Notes: generated by a model not told the origin, from the letters alone. A DNA stretch of 6,287 nucleotides from Deltaproteobacteria bacterium (GCA_015233295.1 JADFYC010000219.1:1-6287), one strand, 5' to 3'. Positions 1 through 5,538 are shown, numbered from the stretch's first letter. Made by a program: numbers and translations.

Positions 1-4
1 CCAT
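1..4 (-). other. Possible start codon of a further minus-strand gene at the window edge
   Basis: Read on the minus strand, an ATG lies at 4..2. It is preceded by a purine-rich GGTGAGG stretch ending six bases upstream that would serve as a ribosome binding site. It lies about 55 nt after the stop of the amidohydrolase gene on the same strand, so it would be the next gene of that operon. Only the start codon is inside the window, so nothing can be said about the product. Confidence 0.3.
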
Positions 5-58
5 TGCATTCCTCACCTGATGGTCCACAATCAAAATTGGAGTCTTGAATGGGGCGCC

Positions 59-883
59 TCAATTTTCCAGGCCGAGCAGCCCGGCCCCGTTGCCCCAGAG
101 AATGGCCTCGATGGTACCGGCCTTTAACGGCAGCCGGGTCACGCGGTCCACAAAGGAACGAATGTCGGGCACCCCGGGCCAGTCGGAACCAAACAAAAAG
201 CGGTCGGCGAATTTCTCCAGTTTGGGGAAATGAGTCAATAACTGCTTGGCCGGGATACCGGAAATGTCGATGAAGACATTTTTGTGTCGGGTGATCATCC
301 AGGCCGCCCGGTCATACCAAAAGCTCCGGCCGCCGTGAGCCAGCACGATCTGAAGAGTCGGAAAGGACTCGGCCACATCATCAAGAAACAGAGGATCACC
401 GTACTTGACCAGCGAGCCTTTAAAAATAGATGTCCCGGTGTGAAATAGAAGCGGCGCGCCCAGGTCCCGGACGGTCTCATAAAATGGCCATAACGCCGGG
501 TCATTGGGGTAGAAATGGGCATAGGTGGGCATCATCTTAAAACCTTTCATGCCCAGTTCCTTCACGGCTCGTTCGGCCTGTTCGGCCGGCGGGACCGGAT
601 CGTATAAGCAAACCGACCCGAAGGGGATGAGCATATCCCGGCCGCGGCAGAATTCGGTGGTGAATTCATTGGTCACCACGCCGGTCGCCTTGGGCGCGTA
701 TTCAGATAAGATGACGGCTTTTTCGACCCCCTGCTCTTTCAAGTAGGCTGTTATTCCTTCCGGCGTAATCCGGTCTACGAACCGGCCGGCGTAGCCGGGG
801 TTGTTCTCCCGAAAAAAATCTATCACCCACGGCGTCCATTGATGCCGAGTGCCCACATGGACATGAAAATCCAAAACCCTCAT
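59..883 (-). CDS. Amidohydrolase-2 family metal-dependent hydrolase
   Basis: A 274-residue protein of the amidohydrolase-2 family (PF04909), TIM-barrel metal hydrolases or decarboxylases of small carboxylic or aromatic substrates. The expected metal-site residues are visible: H7-V-H9 at the end of the first strand, H148 in LLFHTG, H183 in LAHGG and D234 in FGSDWPG. K116 in GFKMMP is where related enzymes carry a functional lysine. The C-terminal WGNGAGLLGL is the usual closing helix. There is no signal peptide, so it should be cytoplasmic. The ATG start is supported by AAAGGG (895..890 on the minus strand) six bases upstream and by the HVH motif at the expected distance from it. It follows the DUF2442 gene by 56 nt on the same strand and is probably co-transcribed with it. 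The family is certain to me; the substrate cannot be read from sequence. Confidence 0.9.
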   Translation of the reverse strand: MRVLDFHVHVGTRHQWTPWVIDFFRENNPGYAGRFVDRITPEGITAYLKEQGVEKAVILSEYAPKATGVVTNEFTTEFCRGRDMLIPFGSVCLYDPVPPAEQAERAVKELGMKGFKMMPTYAHFYPNDPALWPFYETVRDLGAPLLFHTGTSIFKGSLVKYGDPLFLDDVAESFPTLQIVLAHGGRSFWYDRAAWMITRHKNVFIDISGIPAKQLLTHFPKLEKFADRFLFGSDWPGVPDIRSFVDRVTRLPLKAGTIEAILWGNGAGLLGLEN

Positions 884-939
884 GGTGATCCCTTTGAATA
901 AAAGTCAACGGTGATCTTTTGACGTGCCGGAGGTGTGCC

Positions 940-1194
940 TCAGGTTAGGATCCATTGGCCGTCTCGGCGGATCGCCTCATACATGGCATCGGGGGCGAGG
1001 TCCAGATCTCCCGGCCAGGAGACAAAGCCGTCGGTAACCTGCAATTGGCTAAAGACGCCGGGATCCTTCAGTGGCTCAAAGACACCGGATAGATGCGATG
1101 GAAGCATCTTGACCCGGCCGGAAAGCCCGTCGGCAAAAGTCACGGCAAACTCAAGATGATTAATGGCTGTAACGGAAATCACGTCCCAGTGCAT
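940..1194 (-). CDS. DUF2442 domain protein
   Basis: A small protein of 84 residues that is almost entirely one DUF2442 domain. Its features are an N-terminal WDVISV strand, then VTFADG, a central GVFEPLKDPGVF, then the WPGDLDLAPDAMYEAI block typical of the family. A GTG six bases further upstream (1200) would add two residues, but it lies inside the strong GGAGGTG Shine-Dalgarno at 1204..1198. The ATG at 1194, five bases after GGAGG, is therefore the real start. The gene begins 13 nt after the stop of a DUF4160 gene. The two families are commonly found as adjacent small genes and have been suspected of forming a toxin-antitoxin-like pair. To my knowledge no function is established, and I see no DNA-binding motif or nuclease signature here. 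Confidence 0.88.
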   Translation of the reverse strand: MHWDVISVTAINHLEFAVTFADGLSGRVKMLPSHLSGVFEPLKDPGVFSQLQVTDGFVSWPGDLDLAPDAMYEAIRRDGQWILT

Positions 1195-1197
1195 GGT

Positions 1198-1204
1198 CAC
1201 CTCC
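1198..1204 (-). promoter_or_regulatory. Ribosome binding site deciding the DUF2442 start
   Basis: The minus strand reads GGAGGTG, nearly perfect complementarity to the 16S rRNA tail, with the ATG at 1194 just downstream. The alternative GTG start at 1200 overlaps this site and cannot be used with it. Confidence 0.75.
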
Positions 1205-1207
1205 GAT

Positions 1208-1429
1208 CTATTTCAACGGTTCGATGTTGTGTGGTTTCTGGTGCCGGTGGCACAAATCCCAGTTTTTCATCAGTTCGGTTTGATGCAATTCCGCCCAATC
1301 GAGCACCAGCTCCTGAGCGCGGCGGGGGAGTTTTCCTTCGATGATTTCCAGAGTCGGGATGTTCACGGATGCCTTGAATTCTCCGTATTCTGCATGAAAA
1401 TGGGGCGGCGCGTGCTCATCGAAAAACAT
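1208..1429 (-). CDS. DUF4160 family protein, 5' end displaced by a frameshift
   Basis: The open frame gives 73 residues containing the family hallmark FFDEHAPPHFHAEYGEF, then EIIEGKLPRRAQELVLDWAELH and a closing ELMKNWD, so this is a DUF4160 protein. The frame's first ATG falls in the middle of the conserved N-terminal block: family members normally begin about a dozen residues earlier with a MPxIxxFYGIIIRMFF-like sequence. That segment is present upstream but in another frame (see 1430..1467), and no ATG, GTG or TTG start lies upstream in this frame. No convincing ribosome binding site precedes the ATG at 1429. The gene is therefore a frameshifted allele or carries a sequence error, and the 73-residue product may not be made. 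It is the first gene of the minus-strand operon, 13 nt ahead of DUF2442. Its biochemical role is unknown. Confidence 0.82.
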   Translation of the reverse strand: MFFDEHAPPHFHAEYGEFKASVNIPTLEIIEGKLPRRAQELVLDWAELHQTELMKNWDLCHRHQKPHNIEPLK

Positions 1430-1467
1430 TCGGAGATTATTCCGTAGAATGCGCCGATTATCGGCAC
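1430..1467 (-). pseudogene. Out-of-frame N-terminal segment of the DUF4160 gene
   Basis: From a GTG at 1467 the minus strand encodes MPIIGAFYGII, a clear match to the DUF4160 N-terminus. It then goes out of frame with the DUF4160 body. A single extra base near 1433-1436 would join it to LRMFFDEH and restore the family's GIIIRMFF block. AAGGAG at 1481..1476 lies eight bases upstream of the GTG, so this is the natural translation start. Without correction this frame closes after roughly 34 codons. Confidence 0.75.
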
Positions 1468-1475
1468 GGTATTTT

Positions 1476-1481
1476 CTCCTT
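1476..1481 (-). promoter_or_regulatory. Ribosome binding site of the DUF4160 gene
   Basis: AAGGAG on the minus strand with an eight-base spacer to the GTG at 1467. It identifies the intended start of the frameshifted gene, since the ATG at 1429 has no comparable site. Confidence 0.65.
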
Positions 1482-1545
1482 CGGAAAGTTGTACCAGCTC
1501 CCCCGCGGACGACGCGACTAGGCCGTCCCCGAGTCTTTATACTTT

Positions 1546-1573
1546 ATCATAACTTCAAGTTCTATAACATCAA
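1546..1573 (-). promoter_or_regulatory. Candidate sigma-70 promoter of the DUF4160-DUF2442-amidohydrolase operon
   Basis: On the minus strand, TTGATG (1573..1568) and TATGAT (1551..1546) are 16 bases apart in a locally AT-rich stretch. Transcription would begin near 1539, leaving a leader of about 70 nt to the GTG at 1467. The match is good but found by eye only. Confidence 0.42.
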
Positions 1574-1732
1574 ATAAATGGCAAGGAGCTTGATCCGGCG
1601 AGAAAAATTCCTATAACCGGCGGTTCTCGGCCAGGTGTCTGGGTGACTCCAACCGTCTGGGGAAGACATCTTTTCTATTGTTTTATGCAAATATAGGTTG
1701 AGGTTAGGACCCATTTTGATATATGCTGGACC
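1574..1732. other. Divergent intergenic region between the DUF4160 operon and fetA
   Basis: No gene is visible. The right end (about 1670-1725) is AT-rich and should hold the fetA promoter, but no hexamer pair convinces. TTGAGG and TATATG with a 16-base gap, around 1697-1725, would give an almost leaderless message. A weak six-base inverted repeat (CGAGAA/TTCTCG) lies around 1600-1635. No terminator is seen for either direction, as expected between divergent genes. Confidence 0.35.
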
Positions 1733-2407
1733 ATGCCTGAAGCAATTTACCAGCTTGAAAATGTCTCTTTTGCCTATAATGAGGCCCGTCTCGTGCTGGA
1801 CCAGATATCCTATGAGGTGCCGCAGGGGTCGTTTGTCTGCATCCAGGGGCCATCCGGCTCAGGTAAGTCAACTTTACTCAAGTTGTTATGCCGGCTGGAA
1901 GAACCCGGACAGGGACTGATCCGGTTTGGCGGCCGACCCCTGGCCGAAATTTATCCGCCTCTGCTCAGGCGTGAGGCCATCTATATCCAGCAAACCCCGG
2001 TGGTCGGGTCCGGCTCGGTCCGGGACAATCTGCTGCTTCCTTTCAATTTCAAGATCAACGCCGATTTGCCTCGGCCCTCGGACGAGCGGTTGCGCTCTAT
2101 CTTGGACGAGTTTCACCTATCGGACATCGGCCTGGACGACCCCGCGTCCGGCACGTCAGTCGGCCAGAAACAGCGGCTCTGCCTCATCCGGTCCATGCTC
2201 CTGTCGCCTAAGGTGATGCTGATGGACGAACCCTATTCCGCCCTGGACCCGGCCAGCGCCAATATCGTCTGGGATATGAGCCGGCGGCTTAATCGGGAAA
2301 ACGGCATAACCATCTTAATGGTTACGCATAGCCAACTCGGCGCCCGGATTCAAGACGGGCTGCTGGTGGAAGTCAGCCAGGGGAAGATCAGACCCATCTG
2401 CCTCTGA
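1733..2407 (+). CDS. fetA: FetA-type (YbbL) ABC transporter ATP-binding subunit
   Basis: A 224-residue ATPase subunit, the same size as E. coli FetA (about 225), which with FetB forms an ABC exporter linked to iron efflux and peroxide resistance. All nucleotide-binding motifs are present: Walker A GPSGSGKST (39-47), Q-loop IQQTP (85-89), signature TSVGQKQR (141-148), Walker B VMLMDEP (161-167), D-loop SALD (169-172) and switch histidine H199 in VTHS. The signature departs from LSGGQ by Thr for Leu and Val for the first Gly; SVGQ variants are seen in other ABC ATPases and need not be inactive. QTP after the Q-loop and QRLCLIRSMLLSPKV closely resemble FetA. The match to the fetB gene downstream strengthens the call. 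The ATG gives a normal N-terminus (IYQLENVSFAY), but only a weak binding site (TGGA) precedes it. Its partner gene is not adjacent, which is unusual. The transported substrate is inferred from family only. Confidence 0.9.
   Translation: MPEAIYQLENVSFAYNEARLVLDQISYEVPQGSFVCIQGPSGSGKSTLLKLLCRLEEPGQGLIRFGGRPLAEIYPPLLRREAIYIQQTPVVGSGSVRDNLLLPFNFKINADLPRPSDERLRSILDEFHLSDIGLDDPASGTSVGQKQRLCLIRSMLLSPKVMLMDEPYSALDPASANIVWDMSRRLNRENGITILMVTHSQLGARIQDGLLVEVSQGKIRPICL
2380..2393 (+). repeat. 14-nt direct repeat, copy 1 (end of fetA)
   Basis: GGGGAAGATCAGAC inside the last codons of fetA (encoding GKIR, residues 217-220). An identical copy lies at 4661-4674, immediately before fetB. The two copies bracket the inserted peptidase gene. 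Confidence 0.7.
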
Positions 2408-2488
2408 CCAGGTTGGCAGTTGGCGCCAGCCGATCCGCATTGCATCCAAGATTCACTGTTTTTGGGCCTGGTTAGATATATTGAACGA

Positions 2489-2505
2489 TTGGCATGTCTC
2501 TTGCA
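2489..2505 (+). promoter_or_regulatory. Sigma-54 (RpoN) type -24/-12 promoter for the M28 peptidase gene
   Basis: TTGGCATGTCTCTTGCA fits the consensus YTGGCACGRNNNTTGCW at every fixed position except one (T for C after GGCA); the single R position is also a T. The invariant GG and GC pairs are exactly ten bases apart. Transcription would start near 2516, giving a leader of about 255 nt before the peptidase ATG. Sigma-54 promoters need an enhancer-binding activator, so the gene would be switched by a signal rather than be constitutive. No activator gene or clear upstream activator palindrome is seen here. Confidence 0.6.
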
Positions 2506-2757
2506 GCCACAGTTTCGCGATTAGGGGACGCGGGGATTTGGTTAACATGGCTGAATTACCGTGATATCCCCATTAAGTCATTTTCCAACATTCACCGGAT
2601 CTTGGCAAATATCATCGGCACGTTTTACGTCGCTCCGTGGTTACTCGCAGGCCCTATTGGGCTCTCGTCGGCGGCCACCGGAGCCGTTTGTCAAAAATCC
2701 AAATGATCAGGAAGGGGAAACTCACCAGCCAATCATGCCGAACTAATCAACCACCCG

Positions 2758-2764
2758 AAAGGAG
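2758..2764 (+). promoter_or_regulatory. Ribosome binding site of the M28 peptidase gene
   Basis: AAAGGAG with a six-base spacer to the ATG at 2771. It fixes the start in front of the signal peptide. Confidence 0.75.
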
Positions 2765-2770
2765 AAGATT

Positions 2771-4552
2771 ATGTCCAAAAAAAAGATCATGAATTATTCT
2801 ATCCCGGTGTTGATTCTAATCCTTTTTGCCATCTCCTTTACCGCGGTTACGCCGGCTCCAGCCGTAATAGACCGTCAACACCATCCAACCAATAGGAACG
2901 ACACCCCCTGTTCCGCCACATTGTCCTCCGACCAAAAACTGCAAATTCCCTATATCCTGATCAATGGTCAGCCCTATTCGGTCAGCTTTGCCCTCAGAGC
3001 CGACGCCAGTGGACAAATTCAGATCATATTAGTTAGTTGGACCCACAACCTCACGCCTTACTCCTGCCCGGCCGGCTCATTTGATCCCAAAAATATGGTC
3101 TTATATGTGCCGGACATTGTGTATAATGCAGTTTCCTATTGGGCGATTTTTAAATACCAGCCCACCTCCGATGGTCAGATCTGGTTTAAATTGTATGCCG
3201 CCTCGCCCAATAGCGCCGGCTCCCAGGTGCTGGCCCGGGTGGAAGTTCCGGATTCCCTTCAAGACTTGAACCTGCCGGTATACGCCGACCTGGAAGACAG
3301 CGCCGGGACATATTACGCCATCGTCATTGCCCCCCAAGCTCTGTTGGAAGTCACCGGAGCCACTTTTAAAGTGATAGACCAATTTACCCCTGGGACCAAC
3401 TACATGCTGGGCCAGGAGGACACCCCGGGGGCGCGCCAGCAGGCGGCGAAGATAACCAAGGTTCTGTACGACGACGGCCGCAACATTATAGTCCGGTATA
3501 ACTCCGGCCTGGCCGATACCTTGGGTGATCTTGGTTTCGAAATGGATGTGTTCAACCAGACCCCCATGATCCTTTTTTCAACCGAGACTGCAGATGTATC
3601 AAAAGACTCTAGATATGACAAGAATTCCACGGTGGAGCAACTGATCGGGAAGATAACGGAAGCCGACGTCAAGACCTTTATCTCCAACTTAAGCGGCGAA
3701 ACCGCAGTCACCGTCAACGGGGCTGTAACCACTATCGACGGCCGCCAAACTGAATCCACCAACTTGAAACTCGCCACCCAATACGTCCTGGACCAGCTTA
3801 AGGCGATGAATCTGGCAGCCTCTTTTGATGACTGGAGTTCTACAGATGAAAATGGGGCGATATTAAAGGACCGTAATGTGGTGGGGGAAATAACCGGGAA
3901 AACGAAACCCGGCGAAATCATCATCCTCATCGCCCACCTGGATAGCTTACCCTCCAAGGGCCGGGCGCCTGGGGCGGACGACGACGCCAGCGGTTGCGCA
4001 GCCTTGCTGGCCGGGGCCAAGGCCATGAGTAACTACAGCTTCCAACGGACCGTCAGATTCATTTTTTCGACCGGCGAGGAAGATGGCATTTTCGGCAGTA
4101 AAGAATATGCCAGGAAGGCCAAAGAGGCGAATCAGAATATCGTGGCGGTGATAAACTTGGACATGATCTCTTATAACTTCGCAAAATCAATCCCGTCTAA
4201 GCAGAATGTCAAAACCAGGAACGCGAAAAATGCATTGTACCAAAAAGACCTGGATCTGGTCCAGGTATACCTTAATGTGGTCAAAGACTATGGACTGTCC
4301 GGAACTATCACGCCCATTCATGTGCCGGACAACGATAGATTCAGTGATCAATCTTCCTTCTGGGATAAAGGTTACGCCGCGATTTGGATAATCGAGGATG
4401 ACTCTGCAGGGGGACCACCACCGCTGCAACCATGGAATCCCTACTACCATTCGACCGACGATAAATTGTCGAACATGGATATGACGTACTGCACCGCCAT
4501 GGTCAAGGCAACCACGGGGACCGCCGCAACTCTGGCAGGCATTGGCCAATAA
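2771..4552 (+). CDS. Secreted zinc-dependent M28 family aminopeptidase-like protein
   Basis: A 593-residue exported peptidase. Residues 1-31 form a signal peptide: basic MSKKK, a hydrophobic stretch to about 26, then TPAPA with likely cleavage near 31. Residues about 49-155 hold two tandem copies of a 40-odd residue beta-rich unit (LQIPYILINGQPYS...GQIQIIL and LYVPDIVYNAVSYW...GQIWFKL). Residues about 285-375 look like the lead-in to an M28 catalytic domain. That domain follows with all expected zinc ligands and the catalytic acid: H389 in AHLDS, D404 in APGADDDASG, E436/E437 in STGEEDG, D464 in INLDMI and H560 in YYHSTDD. HLDS, APGADDDASG and the SDQSSF block parallel Vibrio (Aeromonas) leucine aminopeptidase. 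It should remove N-terminal residues from peptides in the periplasm or outside the cell. The gene sits between fetA and fetB but has its own promoter and ribosome binding site. Family is certain; specificity is not. Confidence 0.93.
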   Translation: MSKKKIMNYSIPVLILILFAISFTAVTPAPAVIDRQHHPTNRNDTPCSATLSSDQKLQIPYILINGQPYSVSFALRADASGQIQIILVSWTHNLTPYSCPAGSFDPKNMVLYVPDIVYNAVSYWAIFKYQPTSDGQIWFKLYAASPNSAGSQVLARVEVPDSLQDLNLPVYADLEDSAGTYYAIVIAPQALLEVTGATFKVIDQFTPGTNYMLGQEDTPGARQQAAKITKVLYDDGRNIIVRYNSGLADTLGDLGFEMDVFNQTPMILFSTETADVSKDSRYDKNSTVEQLIGKITEADVKTFISNLSGETAVTVNGAVTTIDGRQTESTNLKLATQYVLDQLKAMNLAASFDDWSSTDENGAILKDRNVVGEITGKTKPGEIIILIAHLDSLPSKGRAPGADDDASGCAALLAGAKAMSNYSFQRTVRFIFSTGEEDGIFGSKEYARKAKEANQNIVAVINLDMISYNFAKSIPSKQNVKTRNAKNALYQKDLDLVQVYLNVVKDYGLSGTITPIHVPDNDRFSDQSSFWDKGYAAIWIIEDDSAGGPPPLQPWNPYYHSTDDKLSNMDMTYCTAMVKATTGTAATLAGIGQ

Positions 4553-4608
4553 GTTTCATCTCAGTCCGGGGCAAAACCAAAAAGCCAATGATTACCACTT
4601 CGGGCCTC

Positions 4609-4659
4609 CGGTCTCAGGCCGGCCTGCCGGCGGCAGTCATCCAGGGCAGGATCAAACCA
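4609..4659 (+). repeat. Diverged second copy of the 3' end of fetA, just upstream of fetB
   Basis: These 51 nt align without gaps and in frame to fetA 2345-2395 (codons 205-221): 38 of 51 bases agree by my count. The encoded RSQAGLPAAVIQGRIKP resembles fetA's RIQDGLLVEVSQGKIRP, with 9 of 17 residues identical plus K/R exchanges. The similarity fades upstream of the arginine codon. It sits where the end of fetA would lie if fetA and fetB were adjacent, so it looks like a relic of fetA left at the original junction or a partial duplication. It is not part of any intact gene. Confidence 0.6.
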
Positions 4660-4660
4660 C

Positions 4661-4674
4661 GGGGAAGATCAGAC
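4661..4674 (+). repeat. 14-nt direct repeat, copy 2 (just before fetB)
   Basis: GGGGAAGATCAGAC, identical to 2380-2393 in the fetA tail. Read in the fetA frame it continues GKIRHR and stops at a TGA (4680-4682) that overlaps the fetB ATG as ATGA, the classic arrangement of a translationally coupled gene pair. It also forms an imperfect tandem (11 of 14) with 4644-4657. Confidence 0.65.
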
Positions 4675-4678
4675 ATAG

Positions 4679-5467
4679 ATGAATACCGCGGCGATAGATA
4701 TCGGGCCTTGGCAGTTGGCCTTGACCCTCGTGTTTGTGCTCCTGGCCCAGGTCTTTTCATTGATCTACCGGCTGGGCCTGAATCGGGACCTGACCATAGG
4801 CACGATCAGGACTTTTGCTCAATTGTTTTTGATGGGCTACGCGCTTAAGGTGATTTTTCGGTTGTCGCTTAGTTGGGTCACCCTGAGCGTCTTCTTAATC
4901 ATGATCATCTGCGCCGTATATACGATCAAGGGCCGGGTTAAAGAAAAGGCCGTGCCCTTTGCCCTGCCCATGTTCGTGGCCATGCTGATCAGCTATTTCG
5001 TAGTCTCAGTGACGGTCACCGGCGTAATCGTCGGGGCCAAGCCATGGTGGCAACCCCAGTACTTTATACCCATTGCCGGGATGGTCATCGGCAACTCCAT
5101 GAACGCCCTGGCCGTGTCCATTGAACGGCTGTTTTCCGATTTGCGCACCAAGATGGACATGGTCGAGATGCACCTGGCTCACGGCGCCGATTTCCGGGAA
5201 GCCAGTTGGGAAATCGTGCGCGGGGCCGTGAAGGCGGGGATGATTCCGTCCATCAATTCCATGATGGGCGTGGGCATTGTTTTTATCCCGGGCATGATGA
5301 CCGGTCAGACCCTATCCGGGGCGGACCCGGTCCAGGCCATCCGCTACCAGATTATGGTTATGCTCATGCTGGTCGCGTCGGCCGCCCTGGGCACGGTCAT
5401 TGTCGTCTTGATTACCAGGAACAGGTGTTTTGGAAAAAGCCAACGGTTACTGCTGGGACGCCGGTAG
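4679..5467 (+). CDS. fetB: FetB-type (YbbM, UPF0014) ABC transporter permease
   Basis: A 262-residue membrane protein, close to E. coli FetB (about 259), the permease of the FetAB exporter; the family also includes plant STAR2/ALS3. About seven hydrophobic segments are visible, roughly at 11-31, 41-60, 67-83, 95-119, 128-146, 193-210 and 223-246. Conserved blocks are PIAGMVIGNSMNA (131-143), the cytoplasmic stretch with HGADFREAS (168-176) that should contact the ATPase, and PGMMTGQ plus GADPVQAIRYQIMV (204-227). The ATG at 4679 gives an N-terminus aligned with the family. It lacks a good ribosome binding site of its own: the nearest, GGGGAAG, is about 11 bases away. That would suit a gene formerly translated by coupling to fetA. 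It now lies 126 nt after the peptidase gene. Iron export is inferred from the family. Confidence 0.92.
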   Translation: MNTAAIDIGPWQLALTLVFVLLAQVFSLIYRLGLNRDLTIGTIRTFAQLFLMGYALKVIFRLSLSWVTLSVFLIMIICAVYTIKGRVKEKAVPFALPMFVAMLISYFVVSVTVTGVIVGAKPWWQPQYFIPIAGMVIGNSMNALAVSIERLFSDLRTKMDMVEMHLAHGADFREASWEIVRGAVKAGMIPSINSMMGVGIVFIPGMMTGQTLSGADPVQAIRYQIMVMLMLVASAALGTVIVVLITRNRCFGKSQRLLLGRR

Positions 5468-5493
5468 GTCGCAGCTTGACCACACTTTAACTC

Positions 5494-5519
5494 GCGATCT
5501 TCGACCGCAGCATGATCGC
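5494..5519. repeat. Short inverted repeat upstream of the acyl-CoA synthetase gene
   Basis: GCGATC (5494-5499) and GATCGC (5514-5519) are perfect inverted arms separated by 14 bases, in the 71-nt gap between fetB and the next gene. It could be a weak hairpin or an operator half-site pair. There is no run of T after it, so it is not a convincing terminator. Confidence 0.25.
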
Positions 5520-5526
5520 TATTCTT

Positions 5527-5533
5527 GGAGGAG
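5527..5533 (+). promoter_or_regulatory. Ribosome binding site of the acyl-CoA synthetase gene
   Basis: GGAGGAG with a five-base spacer to the ATG at 5539. It is far stronger than those of fetA and fetB. Confidence 0.75.
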
Positions 5534-5538
5534 CCAAC

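Larger units (their letters stand above)
2408..2770 (+). other. 363-nt region between fetA and the peptidase gene: promoter and long leader, no convincing gene
   Basis: Just after fetA (2413-2424) is TTGGCAGTTGGC, also found in the 5' part of fetB (4708-4719), which may be a relic of an older fetA-fetB junction. A sigma-54-type promoter follows at 2489-2505. Downstream of it, the presumed 5' leader of about 250 nt contains a weak hairpin (GGCTC at 2660-2664 with GAGCC at 2681-2685, no U tract) and ends in the peptidase ribosome binding site. A 70-codon open frame at 2494-2706 begins inside the sigma-54 element and resembles no family I know. Confidence 0.5.

Noticed and set aside
884..922. 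Two similar GGTGATC..TTTGA words (884-897 and 910-922) upstream of the amidohydrolase gene
   Set aside because: The first overlaps the ribosome binding site region. Two imperfect short copies are too little to call an operator.
1430..1440. Programmed -1 frameshifting in the DUF4160 gene
   Set aside because: The junction (ATAATCTCCGAATG) has no slippery X XXY YYZ heptamer, so a deletion or sequence error is more likely.
1701..1715. AGGTTAGGACCCATT resembles the 3' end of the DUF2442 gene at 942-956 (14 of 15 bases)
   Set aside because: A match of this length is expected about once by chance in a window this size, and the similarity does not extend to either side.
2494..2706. 70-codon plus-strand open frame between fetA and the peptidase gene
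   Set aside because: Its ATG lies inside the sigma-54 element, it has no ribosome binding site, and the translation resembles no family I recognise. More likely non-coding leader.
3400..4026. 208-codon minus-strand open frame inside the peptidase gene
   Set aside because: It is antisense to a gene with complete M28 catalytic motifs. The serine- and proline-rich translation shows no domain; a shadow frame.
4603..4632. GC-rich inverted repeats (GGCCT/AGGCC and GCCGGC twice) after the peptidase gene, possible terminator
   Set aside because: Stems are only 5-6 bp and no T tract follows. The stretch is also explained by the fetA-tail copy.
2380..4674. Recent insertion element with the 14-nt repeat as a target-site duplication
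   Set aside because: There is no transposase, no terminal inverted repeats, and the adjoining fetA-tail copy is already diverged. An older duplication or recombination fits better.
4588..4848. 86-codon plus-strand open frame overlapping the start of fetB
   Set aside because: It is the fetA-tail relic read through into an alternate frame of fetB. The part inside fetB is a shadow, and there is no ribosome binding site.
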